Shown: positions 33,563 to 41,848, counted from the first letter of the stretch. The stretch is 64,000 nt of DNA from DASYRM01 sp036004405 (GCA_036004405.1 DASYRM010000158.1:34036-98035); one strand, 5' to 3'. Program-made: numbers and translations. Notes: generated from the sequence alone by a model not told the origin.

Positions 33563-34684
33563 TCATGCGGCGCCCGAGGCGCTTCGTTCGTGTTTGATGG
33601 TCCTGAACTCGCGGAAGTCGATGGCACAGTCGTGCGAGGCCAGGAAGTTGAGCAACCGCTTGTAGTCCCCGTCGTCGAGGCCGAACAGCTGCAGGAGCCC
33701 GCGATAACTGCCCTTGGTCGCCGCGAGGCCCTTGCGGATCAGCGCCCGCAGATCGTCGCGCGTCAGGTCGCGGTTCATGAACATCGGGTAGACGTCGTTC
33801 CAGAAGCTGCAGCCTCCCTCGGTGAGGCCGTCGAACAGTTCGTCGGCGACCTTGCGGCGCCGCTCGCGCACCGGGTGCGGCGACTTGCCCGGCCGCGCCG
33901 TCACGTTCGGCGGCAGCAGCTCGGTGCCCATGCGCTCGCCGTCGGCCAGGGCCAGCATCTGCTCGATGACGTTCTGCAGCTCGCGCACGTTGCCCGGCCA
34001 GCGGTAGCGCTCGAGCGCCTCCATCGCCTCGGCGTCCACGGTGATCGCGCGCCCGTGTTTCGTGATGACGTTGAGCACCAGCGCCTTGATGTCGTCGCGG
34101 CGGTCGCGCAGCGGTGGCACTTCGATCTGCCCGACGTTGATGCGATACAGGAGGTCTTCGCGGAACGTGCCCTTGGTGACCATGTCCTGCAGGTTGCGAT
34201 TGGTCGCCGAGATCACGCGCACGTCCACGCGCGTGGGTGGCGCGTCGGCGCCCACCGGCACCACTTCGCCGTTCTCGAGGAAGCGCAGCAGCATCGCCTG
34301 CATGCGCAGGCTCATCTCGCCGATTTCGTCGAGGAAGATGGTGCCCTTGTGGGCCTGCTGCAGCTTCCCGACCTTGTCGCGATAGGCGCCGGTGAAGCTC
34401 CCCTTCACATGGCCGAAGAGCTCGCTCTCGAGCAGCGTCTCGGTGACGCTGGCGCAGTTGAGCGCGACGAAGCGCTGCGGCGCGCGCGCGGAGTTCACGT
34501 GCACGTAGCGGGCGACGACGTCCTTGCCGACGCCGCTCTCGCCGGTGATGAGCACCTTGGAGTCACCGGCGGCGAGGCGCCCGGCGATGTGCAGGACGCG
34601 CTGCAGTGCGGGACTGCTGCCGACGATGGTCGGTGCGGCCAGCGGTCCAAGAGACGAGGGTCGCGAGGTGGTGCCCGAGTGCAT
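33563..34684 (-). CDS. PspF-like sigma-54-dependent activator without receiver domain
   Basis: 373 residues. The AAA+ sigma-54 interaction domain starts about residue 20: Walker A GESGVGKD (48-55), a GSFTGA loop (95-100) in place of GAFTGA, Walker B GTIFLDE (114-120), then RWPGNVREL. There is no N-terminal sensor or receiver domain, as in PspF. The C-terminal region (RDDLRALIRKGLAATKGSYRGLLQLFGLDDGDYKRLLNFL) is not a standard Fis HTH but is helical and could bind DNA. Sigma-54 promoters flank the gene on both sides, making it the obvious local regulator. Confidence 0.85.
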   Translation of the reverse strand: MHSGTTSRPSSLGPLAAPTIVGSSPALQRVLHIAGRLAAGDSKVLITGESGVGKDVVARYVHVNSARAPQRFVALNCASVTETLLESELFGHVKGSFTGAYRDKVGKLQQAHKGTIFLDEIGEMSLRMQAMLLRFLENGEVVPVGADAPPTRVDVRVISATNRNLQDMVTKGTFREDLLYRINVGQIEVPPLRDRRDDIKALVLNVITKHGRAITVDAEAMEALERYRWPGNVRELQNVIEQMLALADGERMGTELLPPNVTARPGKSPHPVRERRRKVADELFDGLTEGGCSFWNDVYPMFMNRDLTRDDLRALIRKGLAATKGSYRGLLQLFGLDDGDYKRLLNFLASHDCAIDFREFRTIKHERSASGAA

Positions 34685-34952
34685 GCCCCCTCAGGGAGCA
34701 AGCTCAACGCCACGATTCAAACAGATATGTAAGTACATGGCGAACAAGCAGTTGAGTCGTGTTGCTCGCCACGCCTGCGCACTCCCGCCCGATTCAGATT
34801 CTGCCGAGCCCCAGACTTACTACTTGACCCGCTCAGCCGTTCGGCGATACTGAGCAGCGGCGCGCGCGACCATATTCAGCCGCGCGGCGGAAAACCCTGA
34901 TTACCATTTGGTATTTCCCGCGTTTTTCCGCGATGTTTCGCATGAACGGCCC
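34685..34952. other. Intergenic regulatory region
   Basis: About 270 nt between divergent genes. It holds a sigma-70-like TTGACC (34824-34829), 16 nt, GATACT (34846-34851) on the plus strand, and two nested dyads. GCGGAAAA (34886-34893) faces TTTTCCGC (34924-34931), and TACCATTTGGTA is at 34901-34912. The dyads lie about 45 nt upstream of the sigma-54 -24 and could bind the activator. No coding gene seen. Confidence 0.4.
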
Positions 34953-34969
34953 TTGGCACTTTCGTTGCG
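34953..34969 (+). promoter_or_regulatory. Sigma-54 promoter of PEP-CTERM gene 1
   Basis: TTGGCACTTTCGTTGCG: full match to TGGCAC-N5-TTGC, with GG at 34955-34956 and GC at 34967-34968. Transcription should begin near 34980, one nucleotide before the GTG at 34981. Confidence 0.8.
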
Positions 34970-34980
34970 GTTAGGTGGGC

Positions 34981-35979
34981 GTGGCAGTGGGTACATTCGG
35001 ACTGGCTCGTCGATCTTCGGTGCGTACGCGCCGCATGAAGCGGTTGCGAGCCGTTGCGGCCATCCTTGCCCTGGCGGTCATCTGGCTGGGCTATTCGGTG
35101 GCTCGAGAGATCGCCGCGGAGCGCGCCTGGCACGCGCCGCTCGAGCTCAAGGCAACGTCTGAACCTGCGCCCTGGACAGAGGGGGCCACCAGCAAGCCCG
35201 TCCGTCCATCGCTGCAGTTCCCGGCCGTGCCCAACAGTGCGCCGCGGTTGGCGCTCACTGCCGGCGCTGATCTGGCGCCGGGGACGTCTCAAGCCATCAC
35301 GGTGCCTTCACCGGCGGACGCTCCGGCCCTGCCGCCGGCGCAGGTCGAGCCGCTGCCCACCTCGCCCGCACACGTGCCGTTCTTCCAGGCCGCGCTCTTC
35401 GATGCCCAGGCCGGTGCGACGCCCGGAGCGCAAGGACGCCCCGGCGGAGTGTTTGGTGCCGGTGGAGTGCCGTCCATGTGGGGTGGCGTCGGCGGCGGGT
35501 CCGCGGGCTCGCCCGCGGCCACCGAGGAGGCAGGGCTGTCCGGCGATGGCCGGCCCGGCGTGCTCGGCCATCGGTTCCTGGAGAGCCTCGAATCGAACGA
35601 GGGCACCGGTTCCAACGAGAGCGGGTCCAACGGCTCGAACGGCGGTAGTGACGGTTCGAACGACCACAATGGCGACGCCAACGGGAACAGCGGCTCGAAC
35701 GCCTCCAACGGTTCGAACGACCAGAACGGCGGCGGCAACGGCAAGAACGCCGATAACGCTTCGAACGGCGGCAACGGCTCGAACGGACCGTCCGAGAACG
35801 GCGGCGACAACGGCGCCACTGGCGGTGGCGCGGACGACGGCAGTGGCATCCACAGCTTTGCCGCCAACGTCGAAGACAAAGGCCCGAACGGCGACGTCGC
35901 ACGCGACATCCCCGAGCCCGGTTCGATTCTGATCGGCCTCGGCGCCGTGGCCGCGCTGTTGCGCCGGCGCACGCGCTAA
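34981..35979 (+). CDS. PEP-CTERM protein 1, low-complexity surface protein
   Basis: 332 residues. Basic N-terminus plus one hydrophobic segment (AAILALAVIWLGYSV) for export, a Pro/Ala-rich region, a HVPFFQAALFDA block, a PSMWGGVGGGS motif and a long Ser/Asn/Gly tract (about 210-280). It ends in a PEP-CTERM sorting signal (IPEPGSILIGLGAVAALLRRRTR: PEP, helix, Arg cluster), so it is an exosortase substrate. The GTG at 34981 aligns without gaps to the start of the paralog at 36168; ATG at 35035 would remove 18 residues. No exosortase gene is in the window. Confidence 0.75.
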   Translation: MAVGTFGLARRSSVRTRRMKRLRAVAAILALAVIWLGYSVAREIAAERAWHAPLELKATSEPAPWTEGATSKPVRPSLQFPAVPNSAPRLALTAGADLAPGTSQAITVPSPADAPALPPAQVEPLPTSPAHVPFFQAALFDAQAGATPGAQGRPGGVFGAGGVPSMWGGVGGGSAGSPAATEEAGLSGDGRPGVLGHRFLESLESNEGTGSNESGSNGSNGGSDGSNDHNGDANGNSGSNASNGSNDQNGGGNGKNADNASNGGNGSNGPSENGGDNGATGGGADDGSGIHSFAANVEDKGPNGDVARDIPEPGSILIGLGAVAALLRRRTR

Positions 35980-36006
35980 CCCCCCTCACATACTCTCGGC
36001 TGCCGA

Positions 36007-36029
36007 GCGGCGTGACGATGTCACGCCGC
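36007..36029. other. Perfect inverted repeat after PEP-CTERM gene 1
   Basis: GCGGCGTGAC and GTCACGCCGC flank a GAT loop, 28 nt after the stop. It has no T-run. It may terminate or stabilise the transcript, or act with the GAACTAGTTC palindrome at 36053-36062 as an activator site for the next sigma-54 promoter about 80-110 nt downstream. Confidence 0.4.
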
Positions 36030-36138
36030 AGTCAGTTGCCGTCCTGACCCCGGAACTAGTTCTGGTGCCAACCAGACAACCACCGGCCTCCTGAGCCGCC
36101 GGGACACGAATTGCTGAGGATTCTCCCAGGCACGCCGG

Positions 36139-36155
36139 CTGGCACTCCGGTTGCG
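36139..36155 (+). promoter_or_regulatory. Sigma-54 promoter of PEP-CTERM gene 2
   Basis: CTGGCACTCCGGTTGCG: exact TGGCAC-N5-TTGC with GG at 36141-36142 and GC at 36153-36154. The predicted start is near 36166, 2 nt before the GTG at 36168. Confidence 0.8.
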
Positions 36156-36167
36156 CTAGAGATCGAC

Positions 36168-37358
36168 GTGAGACTGGGTAGATACGGCCTTCCGCTGCGC
36201 TCCGCCGTCGTTGCGAGACGGCGCCGCCGCCTGCGCATCCTTGCCGCGATTGCGGCGCTCTGCGGTGCCGGATTCATCGCCGCGGTGACATACGAGATTT
36301 GGCCGCGGCGCGCGGAGGTGATAGCCGACGTCGCATCGGCGCTGCAGTCGCCTGCGCCGGCCGGCGTGACGCCCGTCGCCGCTCCGGTGGCCACGCGTCC
36401 CGTCTATCGGCATTCCATCGTGCCCGGAGGCGCGTACTCGCCCCGTGAAGTGGCCGATGCGATGCGCAAGGACGCGGTGGTGGCCGCGCACTACGAGCAC
36501 GTTGCGGTGGACAAGGTCCACACCAAGACGATCACCGCGGCCCGCGCCGTCTACGTGTCGTATCGCGTCGGCGACAAGGTGTATTGGACCAAGAACCGCG
36601 TGCGACTGGCGGCCGGCGAGACGGTGCTGACCGACGGCGACACCGAAATCCGAGCGCGGTGCGGCAACCTGCTGTCCGATGACGCGCGGCAGCCGGTGGC
36701 GGCCAACGAGCCGCCCGTGGCGCTGCTCGACGAGGCTGAAACCGGCTCGAGCACCATTGCCGGCGCACGGGGTCCCGAGGGGCGGCTGACTCACGTGCCG
36801 TTCCTCGCGGACTGGAGCGACGCGAGCAGCGTCGCGTTCGAGAAGAACGATCCCATTCCGGGTGCGCCGGGCGTCGACGGGCCGATGTGGTTCGGCGGCG
36901 CCGGCGGTGGCCCGTCCCCGTATGTTGGGTCGAGCACTGGCACGACCGGCACGTCGCTCGTCGCGCCGCTTGGTGGCAGCGCGCGCGGCGGTTCCAACGG
37001 TGGTGGTTCCAACGGTGGCGGTTCCAACGGTGGCGGTTCGAACGGCGGCGGCGGTTCGAACGGTGGCGGTTCGAATGGCGGTGGCGGTTCGAACGGCGGT
37101 GGTGGCTCGAACGGCGGTGGCCCTGGTGGCGGCGGTACCGACGAGAAGTTCGTGCCCCCGATCGATCCCCCGGTCACGACGACCGGAGACATCGGAACCA
37201 CGACGACGACCGGCAACGTGGTGATCGACACTACCGGCGGCAACGATGACGACGCCGAAGTGCCGTCGGTGCCCGAGCCCTCGATGCTCGTGATGCTCGG
37301 GCTCGGTGCGTGCGGCGCAGCGTCACGGGCGCTGCGGCGGCGCCGTCCGCGTTCTTAG
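36168..37358 (+). CDS. PEP-CTERM protein 2, Gly/Ser/Asn-repeat surface protein
   Basis: 396 residues. Arg-rich N-terminus and one export helix (LRILAAIAALCGAGFIAAV), a globular region (about 95-200) with three Cys or fewer, then HVPFLADWSDA and GPMWFGGAGGG blocks shared with the paralog. A (Gly3-4)SN repeat tract follows. The C-terminus carries VPSVPEPSMLVMLGLG and an RRRRP tail, a PEP-CTERM sorting signal. The GTG at 36168 is the only start downstream of the sigma-54 core that keeps the export helix; it leaves practically no leader. The stop overlaps the convergent reductase stop by 4 nt. Confidence 0.76.
   Translation: MRLGRYGLPLRSAVVARRRRRLRILAAIAALCGAGFIAAVTYEIWPRRAEVIADVASALQSPAPAGVTPVAAPVATRPVYRHSIVPGGAYSPREVADAMRKDAVVAAHYEHVAVDKVHTKTITAARAVYVSYRVGDKVYWTKNRVRLAAGETVLTDGDTEIRARCGNLLSDDARQPVAANEPPVALLDEAETGSSTIAGARGPEGRLTHVPFLADWSDASSVAFEKNDPIPGAPGVDGPMWFGGAGGGPSPYVGSSTGTTGTSLVAPLGGSARGGSNGGGSNGGGSNGGGSNGGGGSNGGGSNGGGGSNGGGGSNGGGPGGGGTDEKFVPPIDPPVTTTGDIGTTTTTGNVVIDTTGGNDDDAEVPSVPEPSMLVMLGLGACGAASRALRRRRPRS
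36988..37130 (+). repeat. In-gene tandem repeat encoding Gly-rich SNG units
   Basis: About nine imperfect 15-18 nt units of the type GGTTCCAACGGTGGC. The units vary at third positions but keep Gly-Ser-Asn coding, so selection on protein sequence is likely. Confidence 0.75.
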
Positions 37359-38326
37359 CGGACCAGGCCAGGCACGAGGACGATCTTTCCCATCGCGCCC
37401 GGTTCCATCACGGCGGCGTGAGATTTCACGGCGTCGCCGAGCGGCATCTCCTTCGACACCACGGGCCTCAGCGTTCCGTTCTCCAGCCCCGCCACGAGGC
37501 CCGAGTGGATCTCGTGGAACTCGGCGCGGTCGGCGTTGAACAGCGTCATGCCGAGAATGGCGCCGTCCACGCCCATCGTCTTGCGCGGATCGATCTCCAC
37601 GCGCCCGCGGCTGCCGATGACCACCACGCGGCCGTTGCGCGCCAGCACCTCGAGGTCCTTGTCGAGGTTCACGTTGGCGAGCATTTCCAGCACGACGTCC
37701 ACCCCGCGACCTCCCGTGAGCGGCCGCACCTGCTGCAGGTATTCGGGGTCGCGGTGATTGAGCACGTGATGGGCGCCCTGTTCCCGCGCCAACGCCACCC
37801 CTTCCGCGGTGCCAGCGGTCCCGATCACCAGCAGCCCATGGGCGCGGGCAATCTGCACGGCTGCCGTGCCCACGCCGCCGCTCGCGCCGTGGACGAGCAC
37901 GGTTTCGCCAGCCCTGGCGCGCGCGCGTATGAACAGCGCGCGCCACGCGGTGGCAAAGGGTACGCCCAGCGCCGCACCCTGAGAGAACGAACAGCGCTGC
38001 GGGAGCGGGTTGGCCTGCCATTCCTCGCACAGCGCGAACTCGGCGTAGCCGCCCACCGCGTTGTGGGCGTAGACGCGTGCGCCGGGCGCGAACCGCGTGG
38101 TGCCGTCGCCGGCTTTCTCGACGGTGCCGGCGATGTCGGTGCCCGGCGTGTAGGGGAGCGTGGGTTTGCGTGCGTAGGTGCCCGACCGGATGTAGCCGTC
38201 CACCGGGTTCACGCCCACCGCGGCCACGCGCACGAGCAGTTGGCCCGGTCCCGGTGACGGCACCGGGACATCTTCGAGCTTCATCACGTCGGGTCCACCG
38301 AACTCGTGCACGACGATCGCTTTCAT
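37355..38326 (-). CDS. Quinone-oxidoreductase-type MDR reductase
   Basis: 323 residues. The groES-like N-domain (VGVNPVDGYIRSGTY) lacks the zinc-binding cysteines, and the Rossmann domain has the VHGASGGVGTAAVQIA motif. This is the NADPH:quinone reductase (QOR) branch of the medium-chain superfamily. The ATG at 38326 (MKAIVVHEFGG) fits the family and has GGAGA 4 nt upstream. Its stop codon overlaps that of the PEP-CTERM gene. Confidence 0.87.
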   Translation of the reverse strand: MKAIVVHEFGGPDVMKLEDVPVPSPGPGQLLVRVAAVGVNPVDGYIRSGTYARKPTLPYTPGTDIAGTVEKAGDGTTRFAPGARVYAHNAVGGYAEFALCEEWQANPLPQRCSFSQGAALGVPFATAWRALFIRARARAGETVLVHGASGGVGTAAVQIARAHGLLVIGTAGTAEGVALAREQGAHHVLNHRDPEYLQQVRPLTGGRGVDVVLEMLANVNLDKDLEVLARNGRVVVIGSRGRVEIDPRKTMGVDGAILGMTLFNADRAEFHEIHSGLVAGLENGTLRPVVSKEMPLGDAVKSHAAVMEPGAMGKIVLVPGLVR

Positions 38327-38342
38327 GGTGTCTCCGCTGGTC

Positions 38343-38368
38343 GGGCACATCTAAAGATGTGCCCCTAC
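38343..38368 (-). repeat. REP-like palindrome
   Basis: Minus-strand GTAG, arm GGGCACATC, loop TTTA, arm GATGTGCCC. The TAG at 38365-38367 is the stop of the TIM-barrel hydrolase. The same stem is used at 52601. Confidence 0.75.
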
Positions 38369-39249
38369 GAAAAAAGGCGGTCGAATGTGCCGCCGAAAAT
38401 CATGTCCTGATCCGCCGCCGACACGCCGATCCGGTCGAGCGCCGCCTTCTGCTCGTCATAGACGCTCTGCTGCCACCCGCGCGGGAAGTACGACGAGTCG
38501 GTCCCAAACAGGATCCGTTCAGCTCCGACGACGGCAATCGCCGCGCGGAACACGTCCTCGAGGGTCAGGCCCGGCATGTAGCGGATCCATCGGTTCGAGC
38601 TCGACGTGTCCAGGTAGATATTGGGGCACATGTCGGCGGCGGTGAGCGCTTCGCGCAGGAGACCCGCCCCGAAGTGCGGCACGATGAAGGGCACGGCCGG
38701 ATAGGCATTGGCCAGCCGCGCCACCTCCAGCGGGTCCCCAAGCCGAAGGTCGAACGCACTCGGCAGTCCCAGCGCCTTCCGGACCCCGACCGTCAGCTGC
38801 CCGCAGTGCACGAACACTCGCGCGTCGCCGCCCACGGCCGCGTCGATCACCTTTCGCACCCGCTCGTCGTCGAGCGCCACGTGGTGCATGGCGGGGAACA
38901 GGCACAGGCAGCGGAGGCGTTGCGCGTAGACAGCGGCATGCGTGCGCGCCACGGCGTCGCCCGAGTTGGGGTTCACCATGAAGTAGCCGACGAATCGCGT
39001 CGGGTGCTTGGCGCAGGCGGCGCCGACCGAGGCTTCGTCGCTGGGGACGCTGGCGATGAGCGCCGCCCGCGTCACCTGGTGGGCGTCCAGCTCGCGGACC
39101 CAGCGGTCCGCCAGCGCGTCGGGCTCGCCGGGGTCGTCCCAGCCCAGCTCCTTGCACAAGGCGGTGACGGAGTCGCCTTTTCCGCGCTGCTGCGCCAGCG
39201 TCGAGAAGAACTTGGTCGAGAAGAAGTGACAGTGCGCGTCGTTGAGCAT
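38365..39249 (-). CDS. Amidohydrolase_2-type TIM-barrel hydrolase
   Basis: 294 residues. Begins NDAHCHFF with the metal-binding HxH, continues with VFVHCGQ, FIVPHFGAG and a late Asp in ILFGTDSSYFPRG, the typical order of metal ligands in amidohydrolase_2 (PF04909) enzymes such as decarboxylases and lactonases. Substrate unknown. No signal peptide. It is 23 nt from the divergent small membrane gene. Ends in the REP-like head. Confidence 0.82.
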   Translation of the reverse strand: MLNDAHCHFFSTKFFSTLAQQRGKGDSVTALCKELGWDDPGEPDALADRWVRELDAHQVTRAALIASVPSDEASVGAACAKHPTRFVGYFMVNPNSGDAVARTHAAVYAQRLRCLCLFPAMHHVALDDERVRKVIDAAVGGDARVFVHCGQLTVGVRKALGLPSAFDLRLGDPLEVARLANAYPAVPFIVPHFGAGLLREALTAADMCPNIYLDTSSSNRWIRYMPGLTLEDVFRAAIAVVGAERILFGTDSSYFPRGWQQSVYDEQKAALDRIGVSAADQDMIFGGTFDRLFS

Positions 39250-39260
39250 CCCAAGAGGGA

Positions 39261-39266
39261 TACCAT
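39261..39266 (+). promoter_or_regulatory. Candidate -10 box of the small membrane gene
   Basis: TACCAT, 6 nt before the GTG at 39273. Confidence 0.35.
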
Positions 39267-39272
39267 GATCGC

Positions 39273-39497
39273 GTGCAGGTTGTGCTCGCGATCTACGTCC
39301 TGGGCGTGATGGCCGGCCTGTTCTTCACCGACGCACGGCCGCTGGCGCGCGTCGCCCTGGCGCTGGCCTGGCCCATCGGCCCGCTCGCGTTCGTCACCGT
39401 GGTGACCGGGCTGCTGGTTGCCGCCCTCTATATTTTTCCGTGGTTTGGGGCAGTGGTGGCGGCAGGAATCGTCGCTGGCTGGTGGCTCTTGAGCTGA
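39273..39497 (+). CDS. Small two-to-three-helix membrane protein
   Basis: 74 residues, almost entirely hydrophobic, with helices near 3-18, 28-55 and 56-72. No recognised family. The GTG start follows TACCAT by 6 nt. The gene fills the gap between the divergent hydrolase and the convergent ppk1 copy, whose stop lies 2 nt away. Coding status is likely but function is unknown. Confidence 0.55.
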   Translation: MQVVLAIYVLGVMAGLFFTDARPLARVALALAWPIGPLAFVTVVTGLLVAALYIFPWFGAVVAAGIVAGWWLLS

Positions 39498-39499
39498 CT

Positions 39500-41674
39500 C
39501 TACTGTCTCTCGCGCGTGTAGTAGCGCAAAAGGAATTCCTGGGCGTTGAAGCGCCCCTCGGGTCCGGGGGCAACCCGCGCGTAGCCGCCGGCGGCGTCGA
39601 GCGCCATCGCACGGTCGGTGTCCTTGAGGTAGGCGTCCAGCACCACGTCGCGAAGGTGACGCAGCATGCGCTCGTCGCGCACCGGGATGAGCGTCTCCAC
39701 GCGCCGGCGGAGGTTGCGCTCCATCACGTCGGCGCTGCCGATGAACATCTCGTCGGCGCCGCCGTTGGCGAACCAGTAGATGCGCGAGTGCTCCAGAAAG
39801 CGGCCGACGACCGAATGGACGCGAATGCGCTCGCTGATGCCCGCCACGCCCGGACGCAGGCTGCAGATGCCGCGGACGAGCAGATCGATCGTGACGCCCG
39901 CCTGTGACGCGCGGTAGAGCGCGCGGATCATCGCGTCGTCGGTGATCGCGTTGACCTTGATGACGATGTGGGCCGGGCGTCCGGCCCGCGCGTTCGCCGC
40001 CTCGCGATCCACCAGCTGCTTCAGCGTGGTGCGCAGGTGGCGCGGTGCCACCACCAGCCGGTTGAAGGTGTTCTGGGTGGAATAGCCCGTGAGGCTGTTG
40101 AAGATCGCGCTGACGTCGGCGGCAACGCCGGGGTCGGCCGTGAAGAGCCCCAGGTCGGTGTAGGCCCGCGCCGTCTCGACGTTGTAGTTGCCGGTGCTCG
40201 TGTGCACGTAGCGCCGGATGCCGTCGGACTCCTGCCGCACGACCAGGCACAGCTTGGCGTGCGTCTTCAGATCGGCGAAGCCGTACACCACGTGGATGCC
40301 ATGCGATTCGAGCCGCCGCGCCCACAGGATGTTGTTGCGCTCGTCGAGGCGCGCCTTGATCTCCACCAGTACCGCCACCTGCTTGCCGCTCTCGGCGGCC
40401 TGGATCAGCAGATCGAGCAGCGGCGACTGCGCGCCGATGCGGTAGAGCGTCATCTTGATCGCCACGACCTGCGGGTCGATCGCGGCGGCGTGCACGAACG
40501 TCTCGACGGTCGCGAACGACTCGTAGGGATGGTGAACGAGCTGATCCCGATCGCGGATGCGATCGAAGATCACGGTCGGGTCCTCGTCGCGGCGCCAGAG
40601 GCTGCGGGGCGAGAACGGCGTGTCCTTCAGCTCCGGCCGATGCAGGCGCGTGAGCTGGGTCCAGTCGCACAGGCCGAGCCGCCCCGGCAGCTGCACGACT
40701 TCGTCCGGCGAGATGCCGAGCCCTTCCACGAGCACCTGGCGCGTGCGCGCCGGCATGTCGGCCTCGAGCTGGAGCAGCGAAATCGGGCCCTGCCGGAGCT
40801 GCTTGAGGCGCCCTTCGACGGTCTGCAGCAGGTCCTCGGCGTCGGCTTGATCGAGCTCGAGGTCCGCGTCGCGGACCACGCGGAAGAGATGGGCGCCTTC
40901 GACCGTGCCTCCGAGGAACAGGCCGTGAATGTTGGCGCACACCACGTCTTCCAGCATCACGAAGGTGAGCCCTTGCGGCGACAGCGCCTCGGGCAGCTGG
41001 ATGAACCGCGGCAGCACCGCCGGCACGGTCACGCGCGCGAAGCGGGCCCGGCCCTGGTAGGTGACCGCGACCGCCACGTTCATGCTGCGATTGGCGAGAA
41101 ACGGCAGCGGGCGGCCGGGGTCGAAGGCGAGCGGCGTCAGCACCGGCGCGATGTCGTGCTCGAAGACGCCCGCCAGATGCCGCGCGACGTCGGCCGACCA
41201 GGCCGCACGATCGAGCACGCGGATGCCCGCCATGTCGAGCTCGCGCCTGAGCTTGGTCCACACATCCGCTTGATCGCGCAGCATGCGGCGGGCGCGCCCC
41301 TGCATCGCGGCCAGCTGCTGCTCGGTGTTGTAGCCGTCGGGTGCAACTTCGTCCGCCCCGGCGTTCAGCTTCTTCAAGGTCGTGGACACCCGGATCATGA
41401 AGAACTCGTCGAGGTTCGACGCCGTGATGGCGAGGAACTTCACGCGTTCGAGCAGCGGGTGCGCAGCGTCGCGGGCCTGGTCGAGGACGCGCTCGTTGAA
41501 CTCGAGCCAGCTCAGTTCGCGGTTGATATACAGCCCGGGATTGCGCAGATCGGTCGGCGCGACGTCACGCGAGGGGACGATGGTCAGCGGCGGCGCCAGG
41601 GCGCGCCGGGCGCGCCGGCGGGTGCTGTTCTGCGAAGCGGCGTGGGCGTTGGCGAGCGGTCCGCGGGGAGTCAC
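39500..41674 (-). CDS. ppk1: Polyphosphate kinase 1, copy A
   Basis: 724 residues from the GTG at 41674, close to the family length of about 690-730. PPK1 blocks are present: INRELSWLEFNERVL, SNLDEFFMIRV, the phosphohistidine region RRYVHTSTGNYN and the second catalytic His in VGRFLEHSRIYWF. It makes inorganic polyphosphate from ATP reversibly. Catalytic residues are intact. The open frame to 41845 adds an unlikely N-terminus. It lies directly downstream of a second ppk1. Confidence 0.9.
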   Translation of the reverse strand: MTPRGPLANAHAASQNSTRRRARRALAPPLTIVPSRDVAPTDLRNPGLYINRELSWLEFNERVLDQARDAAHPLLERVKFLAITASNLDEFFMIRVSTTLKKLNAGADEVAPDGYNTEQQLAAMQGRARRMLRDQADVWTKLRRELDMAGIRVLDRAAWSADVARHLAGVFEHDIAPVLTPLAFDPGRPLPFLANRSMNVAVAVTYQGRARFARVTVPAVLPRFIQLPEALSPQGLTFVMLEDVVCANIHGLFLGGTVEGAHLFRVVRDADLELDQADAEDLLQTVEGRLKQLRQGPISLLQLEADMPARTRQVLVEGLGISPDEVVQLPGRLGLCDWTQLTRLHRPELKDTPFSPRSLWRRDEDPTVIFDRIRDRDQLVHHPYESFATVETFVHAAAIDPQVVAIKMTLYRIGAQSPLLDLLIQAAESGKQVAVLVEIKARLDERNNILWARRLESHGIHVVYGFADLKTHAKLCLVVRQESDGIRRYVHTSTGNYNVETARAYTDLGLFTADPGVAADVSAIFNSLTGYSTQNTFNRLVVAPRHLRTTLKQLVDREAANARAGRPAHIVIKVNAITDDAMIRALYRASQAGVTIDLLVRGICSLRPGVAGISERIRVHSVVGRFLEHSRIYWFANGGADEMFIGSADVMERNLRRRVETLIPVRDERMLRHLRDVVLDAYLKDTDRAMALDAAGGYARVAPGPEGRFNAQEFLLRYYTRERQ

Positions 41675-41848
41675 GGCTGTCAGGGTCCTCACTGCTCGGT
41701 GCACGACGCATGCCTGCCGGTGTTGAGACAGATGAGCTTTTTCCCTTTCAACGCGCGGCGCGAAGAAAGCGCACGACCGCCCCGGCTCGACAGTTCTGTG
41801 ATCGGGTCGACAAGACTGGGGTACGCGCAGTGACGGGACGTGCAAAAC

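Noticed and set aside
33375..33566. Longer start for PilZ-like protein 1
   Set aside because: It would begin upstream of the sigma-54 promoter and the added segment is Arg/Ser/Pro-rich shadow-like sequence.
36988..37130. CRISPR-like direct repeats
   Set aside because: Units are in frame with a Gly/Ser/Asn-rich coding region, vary at third positions and have no spacers of constant size.
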